45,798 nucleotides of DNA from Lachnospiraceae bacterium. GTDB lineage: Bacteria; Bacillota; Clostridia; Lachnospirales; Lachnospiraceae. Of this stretch, positions 35,633 through 42,989 are shown one piece after another (the first letter of the stretch is position 1; each line of letters starts with the position of its first letter). A model generated the notes under the pieces. It saw nothing but the letters and a program-made list of their open reading frames with translations. It was not told the DNA's origin and searched no databases. The position numbers and the translations under genes are program-made. Where the stretch lies: the NCBI GenBank assembly GCA_022797995.1, contig JAAWLQ010000002.1, positions 1 to 45,798 of the forward strand, in the 5' to 3' direction.

Positions 35633-36328
35633 TTATTCCTCCTTCTCAATCGTATCCTTAATATCCTGCATATGGGAATCCAGCAGGGCGCTTAGCTCCG
35701 CGCATTCGTAGAGCCGGGCTCCGGTTTTGGCCAGAATTTCCGGGGAGAGATTCTTCTTGTAGCGCAGCTGATGCTCCAGGTTGGCCCAGAATTCCATTGC
35801 GATGGTGCGCAGCTGCACTTCTACTTTCATGAACCTTTTCTCATTCTGGAGAAAAATAGGTACCTCCACAATCAGATGGAGGCTCCGGTAACCATTTTCC
35901 TTCGGATTCTGAATATAGTCTTTTCTTTTGATGAGGGTGATATCATCCTGCTGCAGGAGACAGTCCGCAAGCATATAGATATCATCCACAAAGGAGCAGA
36001 TGACACGTACGCCAGCCACATCGAAAATATTGTTCTCGATGGCTTCCATGGTATAAGGCAGATTCTTCCGAATCAGCTTATTGCGGAGGCTTTCCGGGGA
36101 TTTTAAGCGGTTCTGGATGGTGTCTATGGGATTTCGGTCATGATACATGGAGAAACGTTCGTTCAGGACGCGGAATTTGGTCTCTACTTCCATAATGGCA
36201 CAGCGATAGCAGGACATCAGGTCCTTCGCGGAATCAAAAAAATCCTGAAACAGTCGGATGGATTCCTCATCGAAGACGTCTGTCAGTTTATCGCGAAGCA
36301 GCCGGGTGGGTTCGGTGTTGCTGTTCAT
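35633..36328 (-). CDS. Small alarmone synthetase (RelQ/YjbM type)
   Basis: 231-residue single-domain (p)ppGpp synthetase, which transfers pyrophosphate from ATP to GDP or GTP. It has only the RelA/SpoT synthetase domain: IQNRLKSPESLRNKLIRK for nucleotide binding, the catalytic DVAGVRVICSFVDDIY (about 104-119), NGYRSLHLIV, and VEVQLRTIAMEFWANLEHQL. No hydrolase, TGS or ACT domain. Length and order fit RelQ (SAS1). The ATG at 36328 is the natural start. It is transcribed alone on the minus strand; upstream lies a remnant of a mobile-element gene. Likely controls growth under cell-wall or nutrient stress (family knowledge). Confidence 0.92.
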   Translation of the reverse strand: MNSNTEPTRLLRDKLTDVFDEESIRLFQDFFDSAKDLMSCYRCAIMEVETKFRVLNERFSMYHDRNPIDTIQNRLKSPESLRNKLIRKNLPYTMEAIENNIFDVAGVRVICSFVDDIYMLADCLLQQDDITLIKRKDYIQNPKENGYRSLHLIVEVPIFLQNEKRFMKVEVQLRTIAMEFWANLEHQLRYKKNLSPEILAKTGARLYECAELSALLDSHMQDIKDTIEKEE

Positions 36329-36404
36329 GGTATAGGTCCTTTCTATGGATTATCTTTTGCCTGGACCGCATTTTTAGCAGGCGGTTTTCAGGGTATGGAA
36401 TTAA

Positions 36405-36611
36405 AATTCCGGCGAAAAACATAATAAAAATGCCGCGAATGGGTGGTATCGATATAATTCACGTTTTGCACTGCCTGTTTTTGATGAAAATGGGGAAGTG
36501 GAGCGATATAATGTGTTCCATGCCTCCATGCTGATACGGCACGATGCAGACGGAAAAATGTATCTTTATGACATTATGGACATAAAAAAAGAAACGAGCA
36601 ACCCTTTCTAA
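36405..36611 (+). pseudogene. C-terminal remnant of a mobile-element polyvalent/nuclease-like protein
   Basis: An open stretch without a start codon reads NGWYRYNSRFALPVFDENG ... FHASMLIRHDADGKMYLYDI ... KKETSNPF. I recognise this as like the C-terminal end of large phage or conjugative-element proteins of the MuF/LPD/Barnase-EndoU-like group. A stop codon at 36402-36404 directly precedes it and no ribosome site is present, so only a tail of about 68 codons remains. It marks an old insertion between the RelQ-like gene and the HD-YbaK gene. The family label is from memory and tentative; the truncated nature is clear. Confidence 0.6.
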
Positions 36612-36697
36612 TCATAAGATTTTACTTGGCAAAAAACCCATCTCTCTTTTATAGTATAGAGTATGTGGGGATTGTTGTCAAGCACAAATCACAGTAC

Positions 36698-36726
36698 TTG
36701 ACAATTTGTAGCTTGTCCTGTACAAT
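36698..36726 (+). promoter_or_regulatory. Consensus promoter for HD-YbaK gene
   Basis: TTGACA (36698-36703), exactly 17 nt, TACAAT (36721-36726); 80 bases before the start at 36806. The leader then holds an imperfect repeat (GAATTCGTACTGTGAATT ... GGGAATTCACAG). The rest of 36612-36805 is A/T-rich with no gene. Confidence 0.85.
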
Positions 36727-36805
36727 CATCTTTCAACTGGAATTCGTACTGTGAATTTATACTGATTAGTAAGTGCTATAGGGAATTCACAGGCAACGGA
36801 AAGGA

Positions 36806-37903
36806 ATGACTATTGGTATGGATGAGCGTATAAAAAAGCAAATTGCATTTGCCCTGGAAATAGATAAGGTGAAAAATGTATTCAGGCAGACCCATTTATC
36901 TTCTCATGGAAGAAATGAAAACGATGCGGAACATTCCTGGCATATGGCGATTATGGCGTATCTGCTGAAAGAGTATGCAAATGAAGAGGTGGATATCGCA
37001 AAAGTAATGCTGATGTGTCTGATTCATGACATTGTTGAAATCGATGCGGGAGATACCTATGCGTACGATGCAGAAGGCCTGAAAACCCAAAAGGCCAGGG
37101 AAGATGCCGCTAAGGAACGTATATTTTCAATTCTTCCGGAAGAGCAGAAAAAAGAATTTATCGCATTATTTGACGAATTTGAAGCATATGAAACCGCAGA
37201 ATCCAGATTTGCACATGCAATGGACAATTTTCAACCGCTTATGCTGAATAACAGTAATCATGGCGGCGACTGGAAGGAGCATAATGTCACTGCGGAGCAG
37301 GTCTATAAAAGGCAGAGAAAAACGAAACTGGGGTCGGAAAAGCTGTTCGAGGTAACAGACGGGATGATCCAGGATAATATACGAAAGGGGAACTTGAAGA
37401 GCTCCCCGGAGGACAGGAAAAAGCAGGAAATTTATACCTTGCTGGAAAGAAAAAATATATGGCACGAGGTTACGGAGCATAAGGCTGTCTATAATATGGG
37501 GGACCTTTCGCAGGTTGACATTCCTTATCCGGAGGCTGATGCCAAAAATTTATTTATCCGGGACGATAAGAAAAGAAATTACTATCTTATCACAGTAAAA
37601 GGGGATAAACGGGTGGACTTGAAGGAATTCAGGAAGAAAAATAATACCCGCCCGCTGAGTTTCGCGTCGGAAAAGGACCTGGCGGACATTATGGGACTGA
37701 CGCCGGGGGCGGTAACGCCCTTTGGAATATTGAATGATAAGGAGCTAAAAGTAAAGGTATTTATTGACAGAGACTTTATTGGTGAGCCGGGACTGATCGG
37801 CGTACATCCCAATGACAATACGGCAACGGTATGGATGAAGATAGGAGACTTGGTCAGCATCATAGAGGAGCACGGGAACCCGGTGGAGTTTGTGCGGATT
37901 TGA
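36806..37903 (+). CDS. HD-domain hydrolase fused to YbaK/ProX tRNA-editing domain
   Basis: 365-residue fusion. Residues 1-195 form an HD phosphohydrolase of the YfbR/HDDC2 kind, with metal ligands in DAEHSWHMAIMAYLL (His) and CLIHDIVEIDAGD (His-Asp). Such enzymes act on 5'-deoxynucleotides. Residues 205-365 form a YbaK/ProX-type aminoacyl-tRNA deacylase domain (EHKAVYNMGDL; NYYLITVKGDKRVDLK; TPGAVTPFGILND), which clears misacylated tRNA such as Ala-tRNAPro. Both halves have their key motifs. Start: ATG 36806 lies one base after AAGGA, while ATG 36818 is about 13 bases after it; either is possible. No frameshift separates the halves. A joint substrate is unknown. Confidence 0.88.
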   Translation: MTIGMDERIKKQIAFALEIDKVKNVFRQTHLSSHGRNENDAEHSWHMAIMAYLLKEYANEEVDIAKVMLMCLIHDIVEIDAGDTYAYDAEGLKTQKAREDAAKERIFSILPEEQKKEFIALFDEFEAYETAESRFAHAMDNFQPLMLNNSNHGGDWKEHNVTAEQVYKRQRKTKLGSEKLFEVTDGMIQDNIRKGNLKSSPEDRKKQEIYTLLERKNIWHEVTEHKAVYNMGDLSQVDIPYPEADAKNLFIRDDKKRNYYLITVKGDKRVDLKEFRKKNNTRPLSFASEKDLADIMGLTPGAVTPFGILNDKELKVKVFIDRDFIGEPGLIGVHPNDNTATVWMKIGDLVSIIEEHGNPVEFVRI

Positions 37904-37948
37904 GAGAGCACTCTGGTCTGGACTTGGAGAGAGCATGGAGGATAAAAT

Positions 37949-38212
37949 ATGACAGAACTGACATCTATGATAAATATTGGCAGGGAACTGGCAAAGAAGT
38001 TAACTTCCGTGGGGATTGGTTCGGCGGAGGAACTGACCCGCTCCGGCGCCGAAGGAGCTTTTCTGAAATTAAAGGAAAAGTATCCAAATGTCTGTCTGGT
38101 ACATCTGTATGCCTTAGAGGGAGCGATCTGCAATTTGGAATTCAACAGTCTTCCGGAGGGCAGGAAGAAAGAACTGAAAGAGTTCAGTGATTTTCTGAAG
38201 AATTCTAACTGA
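37949..38212 (+). CDS. TfoX C-terminal domain protein
   Basis: 87-residue stand-alone TfoX_C domain with helix-hairpin-helix character: MINIGRELAKKLTSVGIGSAEELTRSGAE and the following LYALEGAI. In gamma-proteobacteria this domain is half of the competence regulator TfoX/Sxy; in Firmicutes it usually stands alone with unknown function. The start has GGAGG upstream. It lies 45 bases after the HD-YbaK gene and probably shares its promoter. Confidence 0.88.
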   Translation: MTELTSMINIGRELAKKLTSVGIGSAEELTRSGAEGAFLKLKEKYPNVCLVHLYALEGAICNLEFNSLPEGRKKELKEFSDFLKNSN

Positions 38213-38235
38213 AAAAGAAAGAGGTGAAATTGTCC

Positions 38236-38277
38236 ATGAAATACATCCGAGATAACTTCTCAGTACAGTTGACATGA
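38236..38277 (+). CDS. Possible 13-codon leader reading frame before ABC gene
   Basis: ATG with GAGGTG ten bases upstream, encoding MKYIRDNFSVQLT. The 3' part overlaps the left arm of the inverted repeat at 38261-38270, so translating ribosomes would disturb that hairpin. The peptide resembles the start of an AraC-type helix-turn-helix, so a decayed gene remnant is the alternative. Confidence 0.3.
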   Translation: MKYIRDNFSVQLT

Positions 38278-38333
38278 CTGTCGGCAGATTGTGCTGAGGA
38301 GAAGAAAACTTGCTGGCAGCCGCAACTGTACTG
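38261..38333 (+). promoter_or_regulatory. 10-bp inverted repeat in ABC gene leader
   Basis: CAGTACAGTT (38261-38270) and AACTGTACTG (38324-38333) are perfect complements separated by 53 nt, 39 bases before the ABC start. Could be a leader hairpin or two operator half-sites. Confidence 0.45.
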
Positions 38334-38372
38334 GTCCGATGATACTATCAACATTGGAAAAGGAGTACAGCG

Positions 38373-40133
38373 ATGCGCTATATGAAAGATATTTTGAAAA
38401 ATAACAGAAATTTGGTTATTGTATACCTGTTAATCGGCTTTTTTAATGCTTTTATGGCAAACTATAAGGCAGATTATTTTCAGAAGATTGTGGACGGGCT
38501 GACGGACAGGACGATAACTGTTGGTGGGATCCTGCTTTATGGGATTGTGCTTTTTGTTCATTATGGAATGAACTATGTGGATAATTATCCGTCTGCTAAG
38601 CTTGAAAATGAGATTTATTTGGATTTCAAGCTGGCGGCGCTGCAGAAAATCGGCAGACTGGATTATATGAAATACCAGAAGCTGGGGACAGGAAAGCTGG
38701 TACAGCAGATTGAAAATGGTGCCGCCGCAGGGAAAGGTGTCCTCTATGACTTCTGGTTCTGCGTTATCAGAAATCTGGTTCCCACAATCCTTTTCAGTCT
38801 GTATTTTATCTGGAGAATAGACAAAAATATCACCTGTTTTCTCGTGGCAGGATATATTGTAGTGTTTTTCGTCACAAATTTACTGCTGAAGGGATTGTAT
38901 CAGATCAAGGAAAAGATATTGACCAACGAGGAAGAACTGAATCATTTCCTTGTGCGCGGTTTTATGGAAATGCCGCTTTTCCGGTTGAAAGGCCAATTCT
39001 CCAATGAAATAAAAAAGGCATTGGGGGCGAAGCGGATTATCGTGTCATCCAAAGTGAAAATGACTATGATACACGAGGCCTTTTTTACCATATTTGCTCT
39101 GTTAGTCGCCTGCCTGGACGTTGGAATTTTAGCTTATGCGTGGAAAAACAGCCGCTTATCTGTTGGCGCGGTGGTGGCTTTAATCACATTGATCGATAAT
39201 GCGTACACTCCTATTGCCATTTTTAACGTGATTTATGTTCAGTATAAGCTGAACTTAACGGCATGGAGCCGTTATACGGGACTACTGGATTTGAAGGAGG
39301 ATACGCAGCTAAAACAGGGAACGGATTTTGCCACGCTTTCAAAGGAGATTCGGATTGAAAATTTATCCTATTCCTATGAGGAGAACTCCGATGGGAATAA
39401 GAAAGTACTGAAAGATGTGAGTCTGACCATTAAAAAGGGTGAAAAAGCAGCCTTTGTGGGGGAATCTGGTTCGGGGAAATCAACGTTGACCAAAATACTG
39501 GCAGGCTTGCTCAAGTATGAGGAAGGAGAGATCCTTTTTGACGGCGAACCGTTAAAAAATATTTCCCTGGAATCCCTGTATGAAAAGCTGTCCTATTTCT
39601 CACAGGACACTCCTGTTTTTGACGGCACAATCAGAGAGAACCTGACGTTCGACAATGGGGTTTCGGAGGCTGATGTTCAGGTGTGCCTGGAGCGGACACA
39701 GCTTCTGCCGATGCTTGAGGCGTCAGAGGAGGGACTGGATACCAGAATCGGCGAAAAAGGAACTTTACTGTCGGGCGGAGAAAAGCAGAGACTTGCGCTG
39801 GCCCGGCTTTGGTTCGAGACGCCCGACATCGTTATCCTGGATGAGGCCACATCTGCCCTGGATCATGTGACGGAAAGCATTGTGATGAAAAATGTCTTAG
39901 AGCAGGTGAACCATGCCACGGTGATAGCCGTTGCGCACCGCCTGACTTCCATCAGTGAATTTGACAAAATCTTCGTATTTCGGAACGGAGAAATTGTGGA
40001 GAACGGGAGTTTTGAGGAATTGCTGGCTCATAACGGCTACTTTTTGGACTTATACAGGAAGGAAAAAGAAAAACGGGGAGATATAGTCGGTCCTTCACTT
40101 GACTCCGGGGCAAAAAAACATTATGATAAATAA
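38373..40133 (+). CDS. ABC transporter, fused permease and ATPase (exporter type)
   Basis: 586-residue half-transporter that would dimerise. The N-terminal 310 residues hold about six hydrophobic segments; the C-terminal ATPase has Walker A GESGSGKST (about 365-373), the Q-loop, signature LLSGGEKQRLALAR (about 467-480), Walker B IVILDEATSALD and the H-loop His in AVAHRLTS. The type serves export of lipids, peptides or drugs. A weak ribosome site (AAAAGGAG, 38357-38364) is nine bases upstream. It is followed 47 bases later by a secreted repeat protein; whether the two work together is open. No second half-transporter is next to it, so a homodimer is likely. Confidence 0.92.
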   Translation: MRYMKDILKNNRNLVIVYLLIGFFNAFMANYKADYFQKIVDGLTDRTITVGGILLYGIVLFVHYGMNYVDNYPSAKLENEIYLDFKLAALQKIGRLDYMKYQKLGTGKLVQQIENGAAAGKGVLYDFWFCVIRNLVPTILFSLYFIWRIDKNITCFLVAGYIVVFFVTNLLLKGLYQIKEKILTNEEELNHFLVRGFMEMPLFRLKGQFSNEIKKALGAKRIIVSSKVKMTMIHEAFFTIFALLVACLDVGILAYAWKNSRLSVGAVVALITLIDNAYTPIAIFNVIYVQYKLNLTAWSRYTGLLDLKEDTQLKQGTDFATLSKEIRIENLSYSYEENSDGNKKVLKDVSLTIKKGEKAAFVGESGSGKSTLTKILAGLLKYEEGEILFDGEPLKNISLESLYEKLSYFSQDTPVFDGTIRENLTFDNGVSEADVQVCLERTQLLPMLEASEEGLDTRIGEKGTLLSGGEKQRLALARLWFETPDIVILDEATSALDHVTESIVMKNVLEQVNHATVIAVAHRLTSISEFDKIFVFRNGEIVENGSFEELLAHNGYFLDLYRKEKEKRGDIVGPSLDSGAKKHYDK

Positions 40134-40180
40134 CAGATAGGCCTGTGAAAGAAATTAAGAAAATGGAAGGGAAAAAGAGA

Positions 40181-42307
40181 ATGAGTGAAATGTTCAGGAA
40201 AAGTCTGACAAGGGCGGCAAAAACGGGCAGAAGAATCGCCATTGCGGCAGTAGCAGGAACGGTAGCACTGGGCAGCAGCTACTATACCCAGGCGGCAAAT
40301 GTGGGTATAGAAACCATTTTTGACGAACATTATTATGCGGATTTGTACCCGGATCTGAAGGAAGCATTTGGTTATGACAGGGAGGCTCTGCTGAAGCATT
40401 TTATGACCTATGGGCTTTCAGAAGGCAGGGAAATGAGCGAGATGATAGACATCGTCAAATACAGGGAGAAATATCAGGATCTCCAGGATGCATTTGGGGA
40501 TGACTGGGATGCTTATGTGGAGCATTATCTTTCTTATGGAGCCCTTGAACACAGAGATAATGGCACTGACTTTGATCCGGTGGATTATCTTAACAGATAC
40601 AGCGATTTGCAGGCTGTCTTTGGTAACGATATACTGGCGGCCTACAGGCATTACCAGGAACAGGGGAAGCAAGAAGGCAGGGAGGGCAGAAGCGAGGCCG
40701 TGGTAGAGGCCGAAGAAGCGGCGAGACACAGCAGTCCTGCAGAGAAGCCTTCAGAGCCTGCAGAAAAGCCTTCAGAGCCTGCAACAGAAAAAGTTGGGAT
40801 TCAGAGTGTGGAGGTTATGAGCAGCGGCCGTATCAGGGTCACCTTGAATCAGAAGACGGAACAGTCCCTTGCGCTGGACGCATTCAGTATCATATGTAAC
40901 AGCGGTGGCTCTGATATGACGATCCTGTCTGTGTCAACCAATGATAATATGGTTTATGACCTGGTGACTGCCTATTACAGGGATCAGGAATATGATATAC
41001 AGATCACCCTTGCCGATGGAACATCCATATCAAAGGTCTTTGCTTACAGGACAGATTGTGCACAGATTTCGAGTATGAACGCTGTTCGTACCAGTGTCAG
41101 CGAGGCCAGGATTACCTATAATTCAGACGAACCAGGCTATTTTTACTACATTTTAAGGGAAAACGGGCGGGCTCTGGCACGCGCGGCTTCCGCGGGAGAT
41201 TTTGAAGCAACAGAATCAGAAATTATCAGTTCTGGTGTCAGGACGGAAATGAGCCAGCATGAGAATATCTTAACCGTTACAGGCCTGACAGAGGGTATGC
41301 CATATACCATGTATTATGTGGCTGTCAATACAGAGGGAAAAGCCACACTGGTAAACAGCCTTTCCATTGACGGAGAAGTCTATTCGGAGAATGCGGCCGC
41401 AATCAAAGGAGCCAGAGCATTCGCTGAGAAGCAGGCAAACGGCGAATTTTTATATGGTTTTGAGATAGAGCTGGAGACTGCCACTTCAGAGAGCCTGACT
41501 CTGGGGCAGTTTGATATAAGCTGTCCGCTGAACCAGACGACACTTGGAGAGGTCAGGACTACGGATAACAGGATTTATCGTGTGTATATGCCATTGGGTA
41601 CTGTGCCGAAAGGAAATAATACGTATACGATTCTGATTAATCTGAAAGATGGCACGCAGCTAAAGGGGTCGTGCTACCTTGACCTGCAGGCACCCGGCGT
41701 TACTATAAGAAGTATCGAGTGGGAAGATGTGGATACGATAAAGGTTACTGTCAATTCAGATGAAGCGGGCACGCTTTATTACGCGGTTCAGGACCAGGTA
41801 GAGGGCGAGGGCACGATCACGGCTAAGGATCCCGCGCAGATTTATGCCAATGGTACGAAATTTCTCATGGGATACGGTCTGAATTATGTAACTATAAAGG
41901 GTGTAAAGGAAGGGCAATGGTTCTGCTGTGCGACGGAGGACACAAGTGGCAACAGGGAGGAGTTCTACAGCTATGAGCAGATTCCTGAATACACTGCTCC
42001 GGATCCCGGTGATACATCTCAGCCGAAGATTATAAGCGGAGAGGTTCTCAGGAACTCAGGCAGAATAAAGCTCAAGCTGGTGTTTGACCAGGCGGTATAT
42101 GGGCGTTACGACAATAACCAGACCCAGATCAGCGGAATGGAAGGGAAGTATTTATTTACGGCGGAATACACCTCTGAAGGAGACCTGATGGATAATGTGC
42201 TGACGCTTTATATAACAGATCCGACGGTTACCATACCAGAGGGCAGCCATACCCTGACCATTGTATTTTATGATGGGACTATATTGACGTATGATTTTAC
42301 GGTGTAA
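40181..42307 (+). CDS. Secreted protein with YYxxxYPDL-AFG repeats and beta-sandwich domains
   Basis: 708-residue exported protein of unknown function. Signal peptide RRIAIAAVAGTVALGSSYY with cleavage after TQA (about residue 40). Three repeats of about 38 residues follow, pattern (Y/K)Y..LYPDLKEAFG.D...LL.HF..YG..EGR, starting near residues 47, 87 and 132, a repeat I know from Clostridial surface proteins. A short KPSEPAE linker repeat (about 200) leads to about four Ig-like beta domains (215-708). No sorting motif or membrane anchor at the C-terminus, so it may be released or wall-bound by its repeats. I chose ATG 40181 (GGAAGGG nine bases upstream); an ATG at 40166 is possible. Confidence 0.82.
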   Translation: MSEMFRKSLTRAAKTGRRIAIAAVAGTVALGSSYYTQAANVGIETIFDEHYYADLYPDLKEAFGYDREALLKHFMTYGLSEGREMSEMIDIVKYREKYQDLQDAFGDDWDAYVEHYLSYGALEHRDNGTDFDPVDYLNRYSDLQAVFGNDILAAYRHYQEQGKQEGREGRSEAVVEAEEAARHSSPAEKPSEPAEKPSEPATEKVGIQSVEVMSSGRIRVTLNQKTEQSLALDAFSIICNSGGSDMTILSVSTNDNMVYDLVTAYYRDQEYDIQITLADGTSISKVFAYRTDCAQISSMNAVRTSVSEARITYNSDEPGYFYYILRENGRALARAASAGDFEATESEIISSGVRTEMSQHENILTVTGLTEGMPYTMYYVAVNTEGKATLVNSLSIDGEVYSENAAAIKGARAFAEKQANGEFLYGFEIELETATSESLTLGQFDISCPLNQTTLGEVRTTDNRIYRVYMPLGTVPKGNNTYTILINLKDGTQLKGSCYLDLQAPGVTIRSIEWEDVDTIKVTVNSDEAGTLYYAVQDQVEGEGTITAKDPAQIYANGTKFLMGYGLNYVTIKGVKEGQWFCCATEDTSGNREEFYSYEQIPEYTAPDPGDTSQPKIISGEVLRNSGRIKLKLVFDQAVYGRYDNNQTQISGMEGKYLFTAEYTSEGDLMDNVLTLYITDPTVTIPEGSHTLTIVFYDGTILTYDFTV

Positions 42308-42406
42308 GAGTTTTTCAGCAATTCAGAGCCCTGTCTGAACTGTGACGAGTCGTAAGCGTGCTGTAAGAGCTTGTAAGAGCAGCCTGAAGATACAATCAAA
42401 AGGTGC

Positions 42407-42436
42407 TTGACAGACATTGGCCTCAGCCAGTATAAT
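42407..42436 (+). promoter_or_regulatory. Consensus promoter in the gap before the MutS2-like gene
   Basis: TTGACA (42407-42412), 18-nt spacer, TATAAT (42431-42436). Both hexamers are perfect. It drives the short transcription unit 42443-42690 and perhaps reads on into the MutS2-like gene. Confidence 0.88.
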
Positions 42437-42505
42437 GGGTTAAGACTGCTGCCGATCATTAAAGTCGGCAGCAGTAATTAAAAAGAAAGTTCAGGAGGAT
42501 TTTGC

Positions 42506-42544
42506 ATGTTAATTGTGGTTGTAAGGATGGAAATGGCAAAATAA
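42506..42544 (+). CDS. 12-codon mini-ORF with strong ribosome site
   Basis: ATG seven bases after a perfect AGGAGG; encodes MLIVVVRMEMAK then TAA. The ribosome site is better than those of most genes in the window. The peptide is hydrophobic at its start but too short to call a toxin or membrane peptide. I do not recognise it. Confidence 0.4.
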   Translation: MLIVVVRMEMAK

Positions 42545-42661
42545 ATATTAGATGGGTAAGTTTCGTGCCATGATTCAGGCTGGAAGTGTGCCCATTTGTC
42601 AGCGGCAAAAGCCGCATTCCTTACAATCGCTTCATATTGTGGTATCTGTCCGGATAATATA

Positions 42662-42689
42662 AGCATGACTGTATGGTCATGCTGTTTTT
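42662..42689 (+). terminator. Intrinsic terminator of the short unit
   Basis: AGCATGAC (42662-42669) / GTCATGCT (42676-42683), 6-nt loop, then a GTTTTT run. Confidence 0.88.
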
Positions 42690-42697
42690 ATATACAT

Positions 42698-42830
42698 GGC
42701 CCTCAGATGGAAGTCTGCCGCTGAGGCGGCATGCGGGCCCCGTGATGAGTAGTGGAGAAGGAATTCCCCTGTTCGATGGATGGGAAAGCCCGTCGTAAGA
42801 TGGAATTCTGCCCAACTGTCACGGGTAAGC
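42698..42830 (+). promoter_or_regulatory. Structured RNA element (riboswitch-like aptamer region)
   Basis: Several nested perfect stems. GCCC (42699-42702) with GGGC (42735-42738) encloses TGCCGC/GCGGCA with loop TGAG (42716-42731). CCCGTGA (42739-42745) with TCACGGG (42819-42825) encloses GAATTCC (42761-42767) with GGAATTC (42802-42808), which encloses ATGGG/CCCGT with loop AAAG (42780-42793). Purine-rich internal loops remain. No coding frame fits. It is followed by a terminator and then the MutS2-like gene, the usual order of a riboswitch. I cannot match it to a class I know. Confidence 0.55.
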
Positions 42831-42865
42831 GTTCCATGAAGAAAAAATCCGGTCAGCTATGGCGG

Positions 42866-42907
42866 AAAACCATGGTATCTTTGCGTGCGGGGAGACCATG
42901 GTTTTTT
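42866..42907 (+). terminator. Terminator in the MutS2-like leader
   Basis: AAAACCATGGT (42866-42876) pairs with ACCATGGTTTT (42895-42905), with T-run to 42907. It is embraced by an outer GTCAGCT (42852-42858) / AGCTGAC (42912-42918). Alternative partners for CCATGG upstream (CCATG at 42834-42838, ATGG at 42859-42862) could form an antiterminator. Confidence 0.8.
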
Positions 42908-42931
42908 GCGCAGCTGACTTATGGATATTTT

Positions 42932-42973
42932 GCGGAACTAAGATAAAACAGGAATGTTTCGGAACTAAGATAA
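42932..42973 (+). repeat. Twin GGAACTAA boxes before MutS2-like gene
   Basis: CGGAACTAAGATAA occurs twice exactly (42933-42946 and 42960-42973), 27 nt apart. This is the same box as in the leaders at 10917 and 14762, and again the first box is followed by AAACAG and the second by the ribosome site. Confidence 0.65.
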
Positions 42974-42989
42974 CGAAAGGACTTGAAAA

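Larger units (their letters stand above)
42443..42690 (+). ncRNA. Candidate short transcript with mini-ORF
   Basis: Between a consensus promoter and a perfect terminator. The 5' end is an 11-bp hairpin (42445-42455/42465-42475). Next come AGGAGG (42493-42498) and a 12-codon frame (42506-42544), then about 120 nt with a small GCGGCAAAAGCCGC hairpin, then the terminator. No longer frame with a start and ribosome site exists on this strand. Could be a regulatory RNA, a leader or a very small peptide gene. Confidence 0.55.

Noticed and set aside
36140-36424. 94-codon plus-strand frame overlapping the RelQ-like start
   Set aside because: Mostly antisense to the RelQ-like gene; no ribosome site; the true signal in this area is the mobile-element remnant in another frame.
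42478-42666. 62-codon minus-strand frame in the gap before the MutS2-like gene
   Set aside because: No ribosome site and no recognised motif; the plus strand carries a clear promoter, ribosome site and terminator over the same bases.
42739-42830. Cobalamin riboswitch or hammerhead ribozyme
   Set aside because: Only scattered similarity: GGGAA and CTGCCCAACTGTCA, or GTGATGAG. The conserved B12 box and the hammerhead CTGATGAG/GAAA core are absent.
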